NCBI GenBank assembly: GCA_013365365.1
Contig: JABVXU010000021.1
Coordinates: 124,001-188,000, forward strand
DNA from: Cruorifilaria tuberocauda
Lineage: Eukaryota > Nematoda > Chromadorea > Rhabditida > Onchocercidae
DNA length: 64,000 bases
Reading direction: 5' to 3'
The position numbers and the translations under genes are program-made. The notes beneath the pieces are model-generated. The model made no database searches. It had not been told where the DNA came from and worked only from the letters and a program-made list of their open reading frames with translations. This document shows positions 51,601 through 64,000 of this stretch, in pieces. Each line of letters opens with the position of its first letter. Position 1 is the stretch's first letter.

Positions 51601-54574
51601 TGATCAACGCGCTTCTTTGCATGGGAAGACATAATCTCAAATTAATTTTGAAATGTCATATGATTGAAATAATTGTAAGCCAAGCCTTACGTTTAGCTAT
51701 CATGCAGAAAGTTAAACTTTTCATTCTACTTCACTTTATGAATAGCCGCGAATGTTTTATGATAAAAAGTGAAGAGATGAAGTCAAAAATACCAATGGCT
51801 TTCATAAACTTTCCAAAAAATGCATGGAAATAGGAATTTAAAACTTAAAATAGAATAAAGATTTAAACTTTCATAGGAAGCTCTTTGCTTGAAATTTTAG
51901 ATAATTTTTAGTGTTCACCAACTGAAATTTCACCAAACATTATATAGTTATTTTTAAGAAAGAAGAGTTAAAGTGGTTGTTCTTTAATTATAAGTAGCAG
52001 CCTCTGCAATCTCAGTAAAATACAAAATTAAGTAAATTAAAGAGTTGATAGATATTGTCTAAACACTCAATGATCATTAGAAAGTAAACAGTAAATTAGA
52101 TGAGAACTGTTCAATCCTGTTTTCATTCCGGTAGCTCAGGTAATCTCAGTAATTTATGTGTATTACATTAATCTGTAATGTTCCACTATGACAAAAAAAA
52201 TTTAATAAAACACATGGTTTACTATTCTCTGCATTATAAAAATCAATCAATACAGAAATGAACTGATCACCAAACTAAATGCACCTGTTATATAGTATTA
52301 ATGATACAATAACGTATACGTGCAGAACATTCATCAAAGATTAAACTTATCCGCCATTGATAACAAATATGTAACTTAAAACAAATAACATAAAAGTGCA
52401 TCTTTTACCAATTAATATTCTTTTTTGCAAACCTTTTATTACCTTTTACCATCATTTATTGTTATTGTGATAATTCCCATTTAATTTAAAAAAAATTTTT
52501 TTCTCTTAAAAGAAGGAACGAGAGAAGCTGAACAATGATGTCTGGCTAATGATAACAGCTGGTATGTAAGGAATGCGTATTGCATGTGATCACTATCTTT
52601 CCGCCTTACTTTTACTTTCTTTCCTCCCTTATCTAATCATAGTTTATTCAGAAGAATGGCTGTATTCTCTAATTATTTATAAATTGTTTCTAATGCATTT
52701 TATGAATATATTTTCAAAAATAAACTTCTCATACATTCTAGCAAACATTATGTAATTGTGATAATCAGCGAGTGATTTCAAATATCAAACTGTACATTCC
52801 CAATACTTATCATTATCAAATTATTTAATAAGACAACCAAAATTTATTAAATCTTCAAATAAAATATCTAATAAAGACGACCCAAATCATTTCTGTTTGC
52901 AAGATATTTCTCAGAATAATTAATCAAATGAGTTACTTCATCTCACTTTCGGGCAGTGCGAATTTCCATTCTTTCACACTCATATAATTGAAAACAGTTT
53001 CTAGGAAATCATGAAGGCTAGGACAACTGGCAATTCCTCTTCCTATTCAGGCACAAACGGAAATTCTCATATTTGGCTCCTAACCATCACCTGATACAGT
53101 AATCTCTCTTGTACGATAATACGTTGTTTGGCTGATGATACGATATATAAGGAGTAAAATTCATCTATTGTAAATGGGAGTCTCTCGAATTGATAACGAT
53201 TAGCTCACAATTTTTTTGTTTCTAGATGATTTGATACTAAGTGACAGAGAGCCTATAGGAATATCTGATAAGCAATAAAAACGCCTGATATTTCTGTCAA
53301 AATATAGAATATTTTAATGTATATGAAACGGATCTTAAATCAAATATTTTTTCATTATGTTTATTAATGAAGTTATCATACAATTTTATGACATTGCATA
53401 TTCAAATATCTAAAACAATTCTAACTTGCAAAAATTTTCATCATCTAACTAATAACCATTCCGCAAATATATCATTTTAAATTTGAAATCATAAAAGCCA
53501 ACAAATTTGCATTCCCGTATTGCAGTATGAAAGCAAATCAGGTACATTTTGTATTGTTTATGCAAATATAAATAGATAAATTAATTAAAAGGCTATTTCC
53601 CGACCCAACTATCAGATTGTCTGTTAAATATCATCTGTCTCATTGTTATCAAATTATTTACTTTACAGAAATTCTCAATTTTATGATATTCTTTACCTTG
53701 ATAATATGTAGACATTATACAAAGCTCTTTTCTTTTACTGGAAGAATCATTCCACTAAATGGATATATTGATAATATTTCCTTAATTGATATCTTCTATG
53801 GAAAAAGTTTTCGTCAAATGAAAAGAGTTTTGCCTTAATTAATGAACTTGTAAAAACAATGAAAAATTACGACAACGACATTACTTTTAAATTATTTTGA
53901 AGCCTATAACATGAAAATTTTCTCTGCGAACATAAATGCACCTTGCGTAAACCATCAAAACCAGTTATTCGATACTGTTATTTGGTAGTTTGCATTAAAT
54001 ATCAATTAAAATTAAAATTTATGACTACACAGAAGTAAAAAATATAATAGATAAGAGTATAACAAACCACAATATATATAGAATAGAAGGAAAAAACAAT
54101 TTGAATGACCATAAGGAGCGAAAAGGAATTAAAATTGATTTTGCGAATGGCGTGAGGACGTTGATTGTCATGTAAAAAAGTTGAATTCGAATTGGGTCAA
54201 AAAAAATTATTTGAGAGAGCAATCTAAAAAGTAAATAATTATTGCAATCTCGATGAATGTATCATACCAATTGAATAACTTCTAAAAGTAAAGTAAGTGG
54301 GAGTAAAAAGTCTCATTGTTTCATTATCAACATTTAACTTTTCAAACTGAACTATCAGTATTTAAAATTGTTTTAATTCATTTCTATTCACTTCTACCAT
54401 TCATTCTTTGAGGAAAATTCTAATCGATGGAAAAATTTTATTTCTCTGAACTGCAGCAACACTTAATTTAGGTATGGATAAGCTGCTTTGAAACAACTAA
54501 TTCTTTAAATGCAATCTAAATTTGAACAAAAAAAACTTTTCGCTTTTGACAAAATCACTCAAGATTACTATTAC

Positions 54575-54602
54575 TATATTATTTATTATTATTATTATTA
54601 AT
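54575..54602. repeat. (TTA)n microsatellite
   Basis: Repeated ATT/TTA units in non-coding sequence. Direct reading. Confidence 0.75.
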
Positions 54603-55426
54603 TTTCGGTACTATCGTTAGTATTAGTAGAATTGATAATAACTAATGGTAAAAATCTATAATAATCGATGACTATTGAAAAGTATGACAAAAATTGAAAA
54701 AAAAAGAATATGAAGTAAGCAGTTTGAAAAATAAACCTGTCGAGTCTTATAAATGAAATGAAATGAACTCTGAACAGTTAGATAGCAAAATTCGTTTCCG
54801 AAATAATTTACAATGAAATGAGCCAACTGTACAATATTAGCCATAGACTGGCTACTCAGCCCACACCATCTAAACAAAATTCATTCGATATTATCAATCA
54901 CAATTAACTATTATCAGAAAGAAATATATGAAATGATTAAAAGTACTTATTTTTGAAATACATCTATGTGCAGTCAAATGATAAAGTTTAAACAGGAAAA
55001 GAGTTCGATAGGAAGTTTGGTACAGAAGAAGTTTTGAAGAGTAAAATAAATGAGAGCGATAAGAAAGAAAATCATGTAGAATTAGCTTCCAACACCTCCA
55101 TGCGATCTTCCAATGTTATATGGAAAATTTGATTTAGTAAGAAGGAGAAGAAATGCTTTCCATTCTGAGATGGCTCATCTTATAAATCAAAATTTTTATT
55201 CTGCTATTTCTATTGAATCTGAATGATTTTCGCTAATATATATTGGAAAAAAAGTGCAAGAGATGCATTTGCTGAAGTTAATTTTTAGATAGTAAAAAAG
55301 AAAATGAAACAGGTGATACTATTTCAATTATTCAAGCTATGTTTTTCAAGGTTAGAGAAAATGGCCTCTAGGACTTCTAGAATATTTGGCTTAGACAGAT
55401 AAATGACAATGTTAGAGAAGGATAGT

Positions 55427-55458
55427 AAAGTGAAGTGAAGTGAAATGAAGTGAAGTGG
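55427..55458. repeat. GAAGT pentanucleotide repeat
   Basis: About six units of GTGAA/GAAGT in tandem with one variant unit (GAAAT). Direct reading. Confidence 0.8.
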
Positions 55459-58400
55459 ATTGAGCGTCTTCGTGCACTCGGAATTGATAATCCAATAACG
55501 ATTCTTAAAGCTTATTGCGCCATTATACAAAATTATTACAACAAGCAGAGCCGCGATTGGATTGATTATGATTTATGCATGCATTAACAATCATCCGATT
55601 CCCAATAGGCTAAATTGAGCAAGCAAAATTGAAAACTATGTTTCTGACTAATACGAAATAAACTAGAATGCATGAGATTAAAATAAGTCTTGAAATAACA
55701 AGATTAGACTAATCAGGAATACTCCCTTCAGACCTATTCATTTCAAAAAATTTTAACTTGCAAAAATTGAAATATATCTCATTTATATGAATTTCTTCAG
55801 CTTCGATGTATGCAAAAGCGCACTTTTTTAGATGGCAATTGCAACTATCGTTTTGTCATTCAACAATAGCCATAGAACTTTTTTTGGATATGCCCATTTT
55901 TATCGAAGCTAATTCAATTGCAGATAAGTGCTATTGAACATTCTTAACACTTCAAATCGATGATTAAAACGAAATGATCAAACTATACTTATGAATTTGA
56001 TTGCGATAATGAGACATGAATTTGGAAAACTTCATTTATTAAATAAATCCTTACACATTACTAATTGTTAAATGGATTGAAAAAATATCAAATTCATATC
56101 TTATTATTTCTGTAACATTTACTATTTATGTATGAATTTTTAATTCTAAATTAACTGATGATAGGTTTTGAAAAATTTTTTCCCAATCACAATTGTCTAA
56201 GAATCCAAAAGTAGTGTGATTAATTTTATTCCCTTTAACGAAACTTTAATTTGGTCGCGTAACTGACAGTCGACAATTTAATTAGTAAGTCAATTTAATA
56301 AATTATTCAAACCGCAATTTTTCATTCTTCCAAGATATCATCCATACTCAGCTCATGAAAAACACATTTTCACATGTCCGATCATTTTTTTCATTTCAAA
56401 GTCAACGGAGAAATGCATGTTGAGGAATTTTTTATCTTATTCTACGTAATTAAGTCCTAGCGCTTTCATAATCTTACCTAAGGTTACAGGAAATCATTTC
56501 TGGACTGAAAAAATCAATAACAATGATGTTTACTGCTTGCAAATTCGCTACTTTTCGTAGTGGTATCTGTAAACATTAAGAAAAACGAACAAACGCAAAT
56601 ATAAATTAATTTATTAATTATAACTATAAATTTGAAACTGAATGGCAAAAAACTTTAAAAATCTCTTCATAAGCAAACTTTGCAGTGCCTATCCCTTAAA
56701 AGAATAGAATTTTCACAAATTCATTCGCAGAGGCAGGTTTTCCTCTTCTAAAAGAATTTAGCAGTGAATGGAAACAAGGAAAGAGGAAAATGATGTGATT
56801 TCTAAATCATTTCATCCTAGAAATTCAGTGAAGCGCAAGTTGCCATTTCAAACTTTCATAGCAAATGCATGCTACGCAATTCTTCTGGAAATTTTACGAA
56901 ATATTTTGCAAAAATCCCAACAATACTTCGAAGATTGCACACGTAACTCTGTTGTGAAGAAGAAAGTAAAAACAATTCTTCGAAAAGTAATTTTCAGCCA
57001 TAAATGACAAACACACGAAAAAAGAAGTGCAATTTACTAAAAGTGCCTGATTCTTCAGACCTGTCATTCATTCATTTCTATTGGTTAGAACAAAATGAGT
57101 GATGATAGGAAGACAGTAATTTTGAGCCAGCTTGCTATTAATTTTGATAAAATGAAAAGTAAGAAATCTTTTTATAATGATGGTCTAATTTAGATTATTT
57201 GTCGCATATCTTAGATAAAGTAATGACGAAAAAAGCAAAAAAACGAATAAAAACTTTCTTGTAAACGAAACACCATTTATTTGGATTGCCAAATGATTCA
57301 TATTTAGGGAATTTCTTTGCTCAATCTATAAAAGCGCTGGATTTTGCTTTGAAAAAGTGAAGAAAACCCTTTTCGGCATTTTGATATTCTAGCAAATAAT
57401 CCTCCAGCAGGAAATCAAGACGGATTTTAACTTGAAAAAGCTAACGGATGTTGATAATAGACTTATCATTCTTGACTCTCTTTTTTTCATAGTTGATAAT
57501 AAAACTCATTCTTTCTCCTCTAGAAAGCTAATGTTCATCATTAATAATAGCACAGAAAAAAGAATTTGAATTTTGAAGGCATAAAATTACTGAGTTACTT
57601 GCTTAATAGTTCACTGATAAAAAGGAATATTTTAAAATAATTTCTTGCAATTCTATTTCAAATTACTATTAGCGAAAAGATTAGATGAGAAAAATGAATA
57701 TTACATTTATTTCTTGACCACTTAAATTCACGGCTCGTGATTATTTTATAAAAATTATAATTCTAGTGTTGCACATTAATTGAACAAAGAAAGCAAAAAT
57801 TAATTGTCGACAGAAGATAGCCAAGAAAGACAATGCATCTTTCATCGTATGGAATAACGTTCTCTCTTATCTCTTGCAAACTAAAAAATACATCAAAAAT
57901 TGAATTGTTTAAACAGAATTGGTTGGCGAAAAAATTTCTTCAATGAAATGATCGAATGAAATTAAAATTTCAAATTATTTTTCATTTTCGGAGCTGTAAT
58001 TAAACATAGTTGGAAGATTTGAATTCGTCGGATCACCAAACGAACCCATTAGCAATTGCTGAGATGCATGGGAGGTCACTGCTTCTTCAGTTCCCGTTTG
58101 ACATTTCAACCCATAACGGGTACATCTTCATTTTTGAATGCCTCCTCTTGATTACAGGTGTCGGAACAGTAAGCTATCTGTTGACAACCAAATTCAAAAA
58201 ATGCAATTTTCGGACTGTTTTATGTGCTTTTTTCCATTAATTCCAATTACGATTAACTTCGTTCCATTATTGAAATTTTACAGCTAATAGATCCTTCCAT
58301 GGAATTTTTCTTTCTCTAAAGAATTTATAGTTTTCCGAATAGTTCTTTGATTGCCTACGAACTTATGAATTAATGTGAATGGCGATAACATCATAATGTA

Positions 58401-60363
58401 AAATATAAGAGATTTGCAAGAGGTAAGCTTCAAAAATTATAAGTTAAGAAGTTTGAAATTACTTAATTATTTCAAAATGATTATTCTTGAGATTAGATAA
58501 GCAAAATTATTATTCGATAACAGGAAGAATTAATACGGAACACAATTCAAGCTGGAAATAAATGTGAACGAAAGAAAAAAAACAAATAAATAAGCTAATA
58601 AAGAAGTAATTCCCTTCCATCAGAAAATCATATTAATTATACCACACGTCATAAATAAAAAAATATTTTTTTGTAGTAACGGTGTAATTGCTGAGAAGCT
58701 CATAAAATTTAGCCTGAAGGTTTGATAGTTTGCAAGAACCTTTAATAAAAGTTTTTGCAATGTGAAATAAAATATATTCTTCTCGAGAAACCTCCCGGAA
58801 ACTAGTCCTTCCGGTGGCGAAAGGTCACATTTTTTTGTCTCAAATTTCAAACATTAGAACGAATAATGATAATAGCGATGGAAAGAAGGAAGGAAGCCTC
58901 AATTATGTGAAATTCCAACTGATGGATACTTGAATGATTCGAAATAGCAAATTTTGTATTTGAGCGTTCTTATCATTCATTCTTCTAACAGCGCAAATTT
59001 TTATACACATAACGTTCAAGTTCGAGAATGGAAGGGACGAATTTCCTCAGTGAATTAATGAATAAATCTTAATCAGTAATTAAACAATTAAATTGTTTTA
59101 TTGCTTAGAATAGTCATGATTTTTTTTAAGAAATGCATATTTACTTCGCAATGAGAGTTTTCTTTCATTATTCAACTTAAAATACGATATAATAAGGAAT
59201 GTAATAGTTGAAATAGAAGGTGTAAGGAAGATGAAGTGCTGATAATATCAGGGGTCAAACATAAAACCATGATAATTAGTATATTAGTTGAAATATGTGT
59301 AATATCACTTATCATTTTATACATCAAATAAACAAACTTTTTAGTTATGGCTTTGAAAGAAGAGATAATTAAAGGATAGTAAAGGGAAAGATTAGGTTTT
59401 ATAGGATAGTGCTATGATGATAAGAAGGAGATAAGGGACTGGAAAGAAGCTGCTGAGTTATATCCCAAGACAACAGAAAAAAGGAAGGAAAGAAGGAGAC
59501 AGTGCAAGAGGAATGACACTTTCCGCCCAACCTCTCTCAGCTAAATGTCAAAAAATGCAACCACAAATTAATCGGTCTTTGCATTAAACGAGTTCTGTTG
59601 AACCTAATATCGTCGAATGGAACATTCGAAAGATGTCCATCAGATCACGCCAATCTGATCAATTTTATTTACCTATAAATGAAAGAATTATTAAAGAAAG
59701 CTATGAATATTCTCTTCATTTTCTAGGATATATCAAATATACTCAAAGCATTGACACAGCACAAAAAATAGTCCATATAATTTAGCAATAATTGGATATT
59801 CTCGAAAAATAACTCATAATATTTATTTGAAAATTCTAATTTTCATTGTTACTATTGATGATAGGTAGGTATTTCGATCAATTAATTTCAGTGGAATTCT
59901 TCTGAGATGTAAATACGAATTTGACGAAGAAACAGGGAAAGAAAGTAACACAACGAAATTTCCCAATGTTTAAAGGATTTTTTTTTCACGAAGAATAGCC
60001 ATAGTGAATAGTGAGTTATAGGCCAATAAATGAAATAAGAAAAAGGCACAGAAACTCGTTAACATTTATCCTATAGCAACATTAAAAGCATTCATAATAT
60101 TGGCTAAAAGCAATTTAGAAGAATGTATTGTAATAATAAAAATGATAAGCTAAGCATGTTAGACTAAAATATTCTACGAGGAAATGCGATAATGCTTTCC
60201 TCATCCTTTGAAAAAATAAAAATGGCTAAATTTGAAGTGATGATAAGTATGAAAATGGTTTAAGGAAAATGCCTTCTTTATATTTCTTTGTTTTCAGTAG
60301 AGCATTTCCTTAATGTTAAAAGAAATATTCCCATTGAGATTACATATAACAAAAAATGTTGTG

Positions 60364-60414
60364 ATAATAAGTTGTAATGGTTGTAATAAGTTGTAATATG
60401 ATAATAAGTTGTAA
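60364..60414. repeat. Three-copy tandem repeat, about 18-base period
   Basis: Three near-identical copies of ATAATAAGTTGTAAT start at 60364, 60383 and 60400, separated by 3-5 bases. Confidence 0.8.
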
Positions 60415-62013
60415 AACATAAATTTTCAAACGTAAAAAGTGGAAATTTGAAATTTAAAAACGGCATTTCAAAATGGAGTTAACATTCTGATAATAATTAC
60501 AAATTTTTGTTCATTTGTTTATGTTTTATTTATATCTTATTTTCATTTAAATAAAAGTACATAATTTTTATGAAGCAAACGTGTTTTGATCTTCTGGAAT
60601 GACATTTCAAATTTATTTTAATTGTTGAAAGATTCTATCTATTCAATAATCGAGCCATTCTTACGAAAAGATTACAACAAAGAAGATGCATATTCATATC
60701 ATTGGAAAATATCTATACATATTTTCGATCAGTTATCTAATTTCTAGAACTAATGTTGAATGACTGACTAACCGTATAGATCTGTTTCAGTTTCAGGTCG
60801 ACTAGCCTTTCCAAATTGTTCTCTTTCGTTTTGCAATAGTTTTAAAACAAATAGATATCGCTATGTCTTAGAGAATTACTAGTAATTGTAGCTTAAAATA
60901 GAAGCGATTTCAAATCATTTCACACTTTCATTTCGATTACAATGTTACGAATGTAAGGATAAAAAAGCAGAATGGAAGTTAAATTTATGTAGATCACACC
61001 TTCTTGTGATCCTCCTTACTTTCCGCACTCCATTTTCTTTTTTGTCATTCTCTCGCAATCGGATGGACAAGGACGCCTCATATATGTCCTTTTATCGGTC
61101 AAAAATTCATTCACATTCCTCGAACAAAAAAGCGCAAATAATAACAGTTCTTTTGGTGATCGAAAAATATTCAGACTGATTGCATCATTCATTTGGAGCC
61201 GAACCATAGTGAAGCTTTCTGTCCATTTCTTCCTTTTTATTTCCATTTGTATGCAAAAATGACCTTCCACTTTATATTCAAGAAAAATTTCCGGGAAAAT
61301 TCTTACTATTGAATGCATATATCTCTTTTTATGATTGGAGAAGAGTTTTATTTTTTGGGTATTTTTGTTCTATATTTCTCAACAATATAAAATGATAAAA
61401 ACTTAATGCCAACTAGCATTTTGCGTAAAGAGAATTTTTTCATATTATAGCAACAAATTTTTATAATTTTAAAATGAACTGAAAAATGAATAGTAGTCAT
61501 CAAAAAATTCCGCTTTTACCGATTACTGACCGTTTTTTCTCTCATAAATGATACATATAAAAGGTATCTTTGAATGATCCAACAGTATTAAATTGAAATA
61601 AGAAATTCATTGTTGTCAAAAAATATTATATTCAACTTTATGTCCCACATAGTGTTTGCTAAAATTACATGAACCTACTCTAAATTTCCATAGTATGGAA
61701 GTACATAGGTATTGAATTATTTACAAATAATTATATAAAAGTTATCATTCACATTTCAAATAGGTTTATTTCGTATGTTTACCATACGGATATACTTGGA
61801 GTACACAACTAGTATTCGAGATAGATAATATGTATCATGTAACATGTAGTGTAAAATGTGTAAACCCTTTCATTTTCATACTTTCACTATGAAAATTTAT
61901 TGTATGAATAGTTATTATACAAGAAAGCTATGTAATAATATTGCGCATATTGGCATAATGATGCATACGAACAAAGTAGAGCAAATTGGTTAGATTTCAG
62001 GGAGCAGCTAATA

Positions 62014-62953
62014 TTAAGGATATATTCTATCATAGATGATACTTGTATGTTCTGTTATTTCACGATGATATACGGTACTAATCGATACCCGAGCCTCTAA
62101 TGTGAAGCGTCCAGCAATGTCCAGCTTCTTATCATCTGTAATGATATAGTGGTTAAGTTGTATGATAAATGGTAGTGAATTTATCATTTTTTGATGAATA
62201 AAATCAGATATCGAACGAGAAATTTTTTTTTTTGAAAATTTTTACATCAGTTATATGACCCTGAGAACTGGAAGATCGTGACTGAAACTGATTCTTCCAA
62301 TTCGTTGCATACGCAATTCAATCGAAATTTCTTTACCTTCTTCTGCTGTGATAAAACCTTAAAATTGCATCACCAAAATGAATGTCGTAGTAGTATCATA
62401 GGCATCGTCAAGATTAAATATTGAAAAAGTGGTATTAGAAAAAAACAATTTCCACCGTTGCTCATAACTGTATTGAGTGAAATGAGATCGGTACCACTGT
62501 TAATGACAACCGATAAAAAACCGTATTCTTTGTGAATTTCCATCCTATCCTGTTATCCCATGCTATCGCTCTATAAAATCTCGGTGATTTCCAGGAACAT
62601 AAGAAGTAAATTCTAATAATATAATTTTTTACTTAAACCAATTTTAAGCTCAAATCGATTTGCAATCAGAAAAGCGATCAATTATAAAAATGGTCAATAA
62701 GCTGCTCAAAACCTTCAGAATGCTTTAAATCATTCAACAAACGAGAAAAATTAACAAGCATTGATAAATAAAAATTACAAATGTATAGTTAAGAACACTG
62801 GGTATGCGACCGCCTTTGGTAAAATTGATTTCTTCTCCATAGCTAATTGTTGGGATTTTAGAAAAAGTGCTTTACCACCAAATTCAGAACGCCATTTACC
62901 GATCAGAAACGCTACAGTTTTAAGAGCTCTTGTAATCTTCTTCAAATCATATT
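62014..62953 (-). pseudogene. Broken nitrobindin/THAP4-type (DUF1794) coding sequence
   Basis: Four exon-like pieces (62953-62779, 62570-62456, 62357-about 62250, 62135-62014) carry the family motifs in the right order: LIGKWRSEFGGK, PTISYGEEINF, PSVLNYT, IHKEYGFLSVV, GFITAEEGKEISIELRM, GRISFSHDLPVL and a terminal STVYHREITEH. Nitrobindin-like domains are ten-stranded heme-binding beta barrels. The frame is broken. It shifts by one base at the A run 62862-62866 (between GGK and the YGEE motif) and again near 62544-62548. The first intron joins mismatched phases. A TAA (62251-62253) precedes the only good donor after the third piece. This points to a pseudogene; a low-quality assembly with homopolymer errors is the alternative. 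No native start Met is seen, and the first piece follows a TTTCAG acceptor, so an upstream exon once existed. Confidence 0.65.
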
Positions 62954-63037
62954 CTGAAAGTATTTTTGGAAATATTTATTTAGAATAAATTGAAAAAAAT
63001 TTATCCTCTAAATTTCAATCACTTATTAATTTCTTAC
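62954..63037. other. Short gap between the ShK-like exon and the nitrobindin-type piece
   Basis: These 84 bases have a GTAAGA donor at one end and a TTTCAG acceptor at the other, the size of a compact intron. With that donor the junction creates a stop. The alternative donor AAGG|GTTGGT would keep frame into the nitrobindin-type piece. Confidence 0.35.
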
Positions 63038-63187
63038 CAACCCTTGGGGATTACATCTGAGCCACAAAGTTGGAAGCTCCTTTTACAATAGCAGTTTAGC
63101 AATTCATTGATCAAATCGCATTTTGTATTATTTTCTGCTATCCATGTGAAGCAATGCATATCAGAATCTAAACAGTCCAAGAATAAC
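63038..63187 (-). CDS. ShK-like cysteine-rich exon (partial gene)
   Basis: A TTTGCAG acceptor at 63188 and a GTAAGA donor at 63037 frame a 150-base exon, entered and left in phase 2. It encodes about 49 residues with six cysteines in ShK-like spacing: a C-x-D start, HCFTW (a conserved Trp after the second Cys), KCDLIN, then three closely spaced cysteines. ShK-type domains are common in secreted nematode proteins, either alone or attached to enzymes. A second possible acceptor (TTTTTAG, near 63287) would lengthen the exon upstream. Without the splice the frame ends in TAA at 63034. The next piece downstream is the broken nitrobindin-type sequence, 85 bases away. The rest of the gene was not found, and this may share in its decay. 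Confidence 0.42.
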
Positions 63188-63819
63188 CTGCAAAAATGCA
63201 AATTATTAACTTCGAAATTGCTTGCTTCTAGATATTCAAAAATGTTAAATTGATCCAATGACGCAGAGTTCTTAAGTTGTAATCTAAAAATAAATTTCAA
63301 GAAATAAGGCACAAAATAGGGATTATTGCAAATGCTTCAAAATCGTTCCAATTTCACATGTAATAATGTGTCAATTGATGCTTAAATAATGTGTTAATTG
63401 ATAAGTTAAGTATTATATAATATGAAGCTTCATATCTTCAATTAATAAACGTTCAATGAAAAACTTGAAAAACTGGTGCAGAAATATGCGCATGTAAAAA
63501 ATTCTTAACTGAAATTGTTAATATATATGAATGAAAAATGAGATAAAGCGAAATAAAGAATATTCGCTGAAGAATTTTTAAATATTTAATAAAATTTCTC
63601 GCTTAAAAACTAAACAAAAATTTCTAATTAGATTGAATAGTTATGAAGTATTCGGTGTTAATCGTTCTCTCAATATAAGTCTTACTGAAAAAATCATCCT
63701 ACTTTTTACATCATATTGCGTTTTAATTCATTTTAGTTTACTTCATAATTTAAAAATTTCATTTAATTTCTATATTTCAGTTTACCTCTTTAAACTTTTT
63801 AAGCTTTCTAATATCTTTA
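63188..63819. other. AT-rich stretch between two cysteine-rich pieces
   Basis: These 632 bases show no coding signal except a possible upstream extension of the ShK-like exon (to about 63287). The plus-strand frame at 63633-63830 is low complexity and not supported. Confidence 0.4.
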
Positions 63820-64000
63820 TTATCCATTAATCTTATCACAACTTGCAATTTCACGACCGATACAAAAAATTGGATCATCAGTACTTTGTATATCAGAAAC
63901 CAATTATTACATTAAGTTCACTATTTCGAACTTGAAGTTCAGACTAATTAAACAGTTGCAATTACCCCGCAAAATGGTCAGCGCAAGAATTTAATCGTTT
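63820..64000 (-). CDS. Edge-truncated cysteine-rich (ShK-like) coding piece
   Basis: From the window edge to 63966 the minus strand is open (ending NSCADHFAG) up to a GTAATT donor. The frame can resume after a weak acceptor at 63884 with matching phase (2 then 1) and runs through PIFCIGREIASCDKI to TAA at 63820, beside an AATAAA-like string. The cysteine-aspartate start and the SCD-x-IN segment resemble the exon at 63038-63187, so this may be a paralogous domain. It is only partly inside the window, the acceptor is poor, and the assignment is tentative. Confidence 0.28.

Larger units (their letters stand above)
43843..62013. other. 18-kb gene-poor region upstream of the cadherin
   Basis: No gene could be supported. 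Most of it is 70-75% AT with stop codons in every frame. Less AT-rich islands stand out at about 45470-45680 (ending in a CT-rich tract), 47740-47930, 48660-48850, 50560-50880, 52980-53110, 58010-58170, 59440-59580 and 61010-61250. Each carries one unrecognised frame or none. Since the nearest start codon on the minus strand is that of the cadherin, the region probably holds its promoter, 5' non-coding exons and distal control elements, but genes with very small exons, or on the plus strand, could be missed. Confidence 0.5.

Noticed and set aside
62761..62988. Plus-strand frame of 75 codons
   Set aside because: It is the antisense shadow of the nitrobindin-type coding piece on the minus strand.

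Overview
The window looks like nuclear DNA of a parasitic nematode, most likely a spirurid or filarial worm. It is very AT-rich, exons are short (about 80-300 bases) with TTTCAG-type acceptors, one gene seems to start just downstream of a trans-splice acceptor, and the largest gene has the architecture of the C. elegans Fat-like cadherin CDH-4. Assignments come from reading translated exons, splice sites and intron phases by eye; no database search was possible.

Layout, left to right. Bases 1-92 (+) are the last codons of a gene that begins outside the window. About 4 kb without a recognised gene follows. Two small housekeeping-type genes lie on the minus strand: a 3-exon gene for mitochondrial ribosomal protein mL63/MRPL57 (5229 to 4234) and a 6-exon gene for an SRA1-family protein (9147 to 6072). 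In both models the intron phases agree from start to stop. Between 9.6 and 12 kb there are two possible orphan exons (9621-9773 and 11653-11910, both minus) and two (GT)n microsatellites.

The minus-strand interval 43842 to 12967 (31 kb) is one very large gene for a Fat-like cadherin. It encodes a signal peptide, roughly thirty cadherin repeats (many with degenerate calcium-binding linkers), a membrane-proximal region, an EGF-LamG-EGF block, one transmembrane helix and a cytoplasmic tail of about 370 residues with a YMTM motif and a proline run. Splice phases from the last EGF exon to the stop were checked and agree; the rest of the exon chain was read domain by domain.

From 43.8 to 62.0 kb no convincing gene is visible. 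This 18-kb stretch lies upstream of the cadherin start and contains several islands of less AT-rich sequence. At the right edge, on the minus strand, is a nitrobindin/THAP4-type (DUF1794) coding sequence broken by several frame lesions (62953 to 62014), preceded by two cysteine-rich ShK-like exons, the outer one running off the window. These pieces may belong to one decayed multidomain gene or to neighbouring genes.

The cadherin would act at the cell surface in adhesion and polarity, and mL63 in the mitochondrial ribosome. Nothing suggests that the neighbouring genes share a pathway. There is no sign of a virus, CRISPR array or intact transposon.
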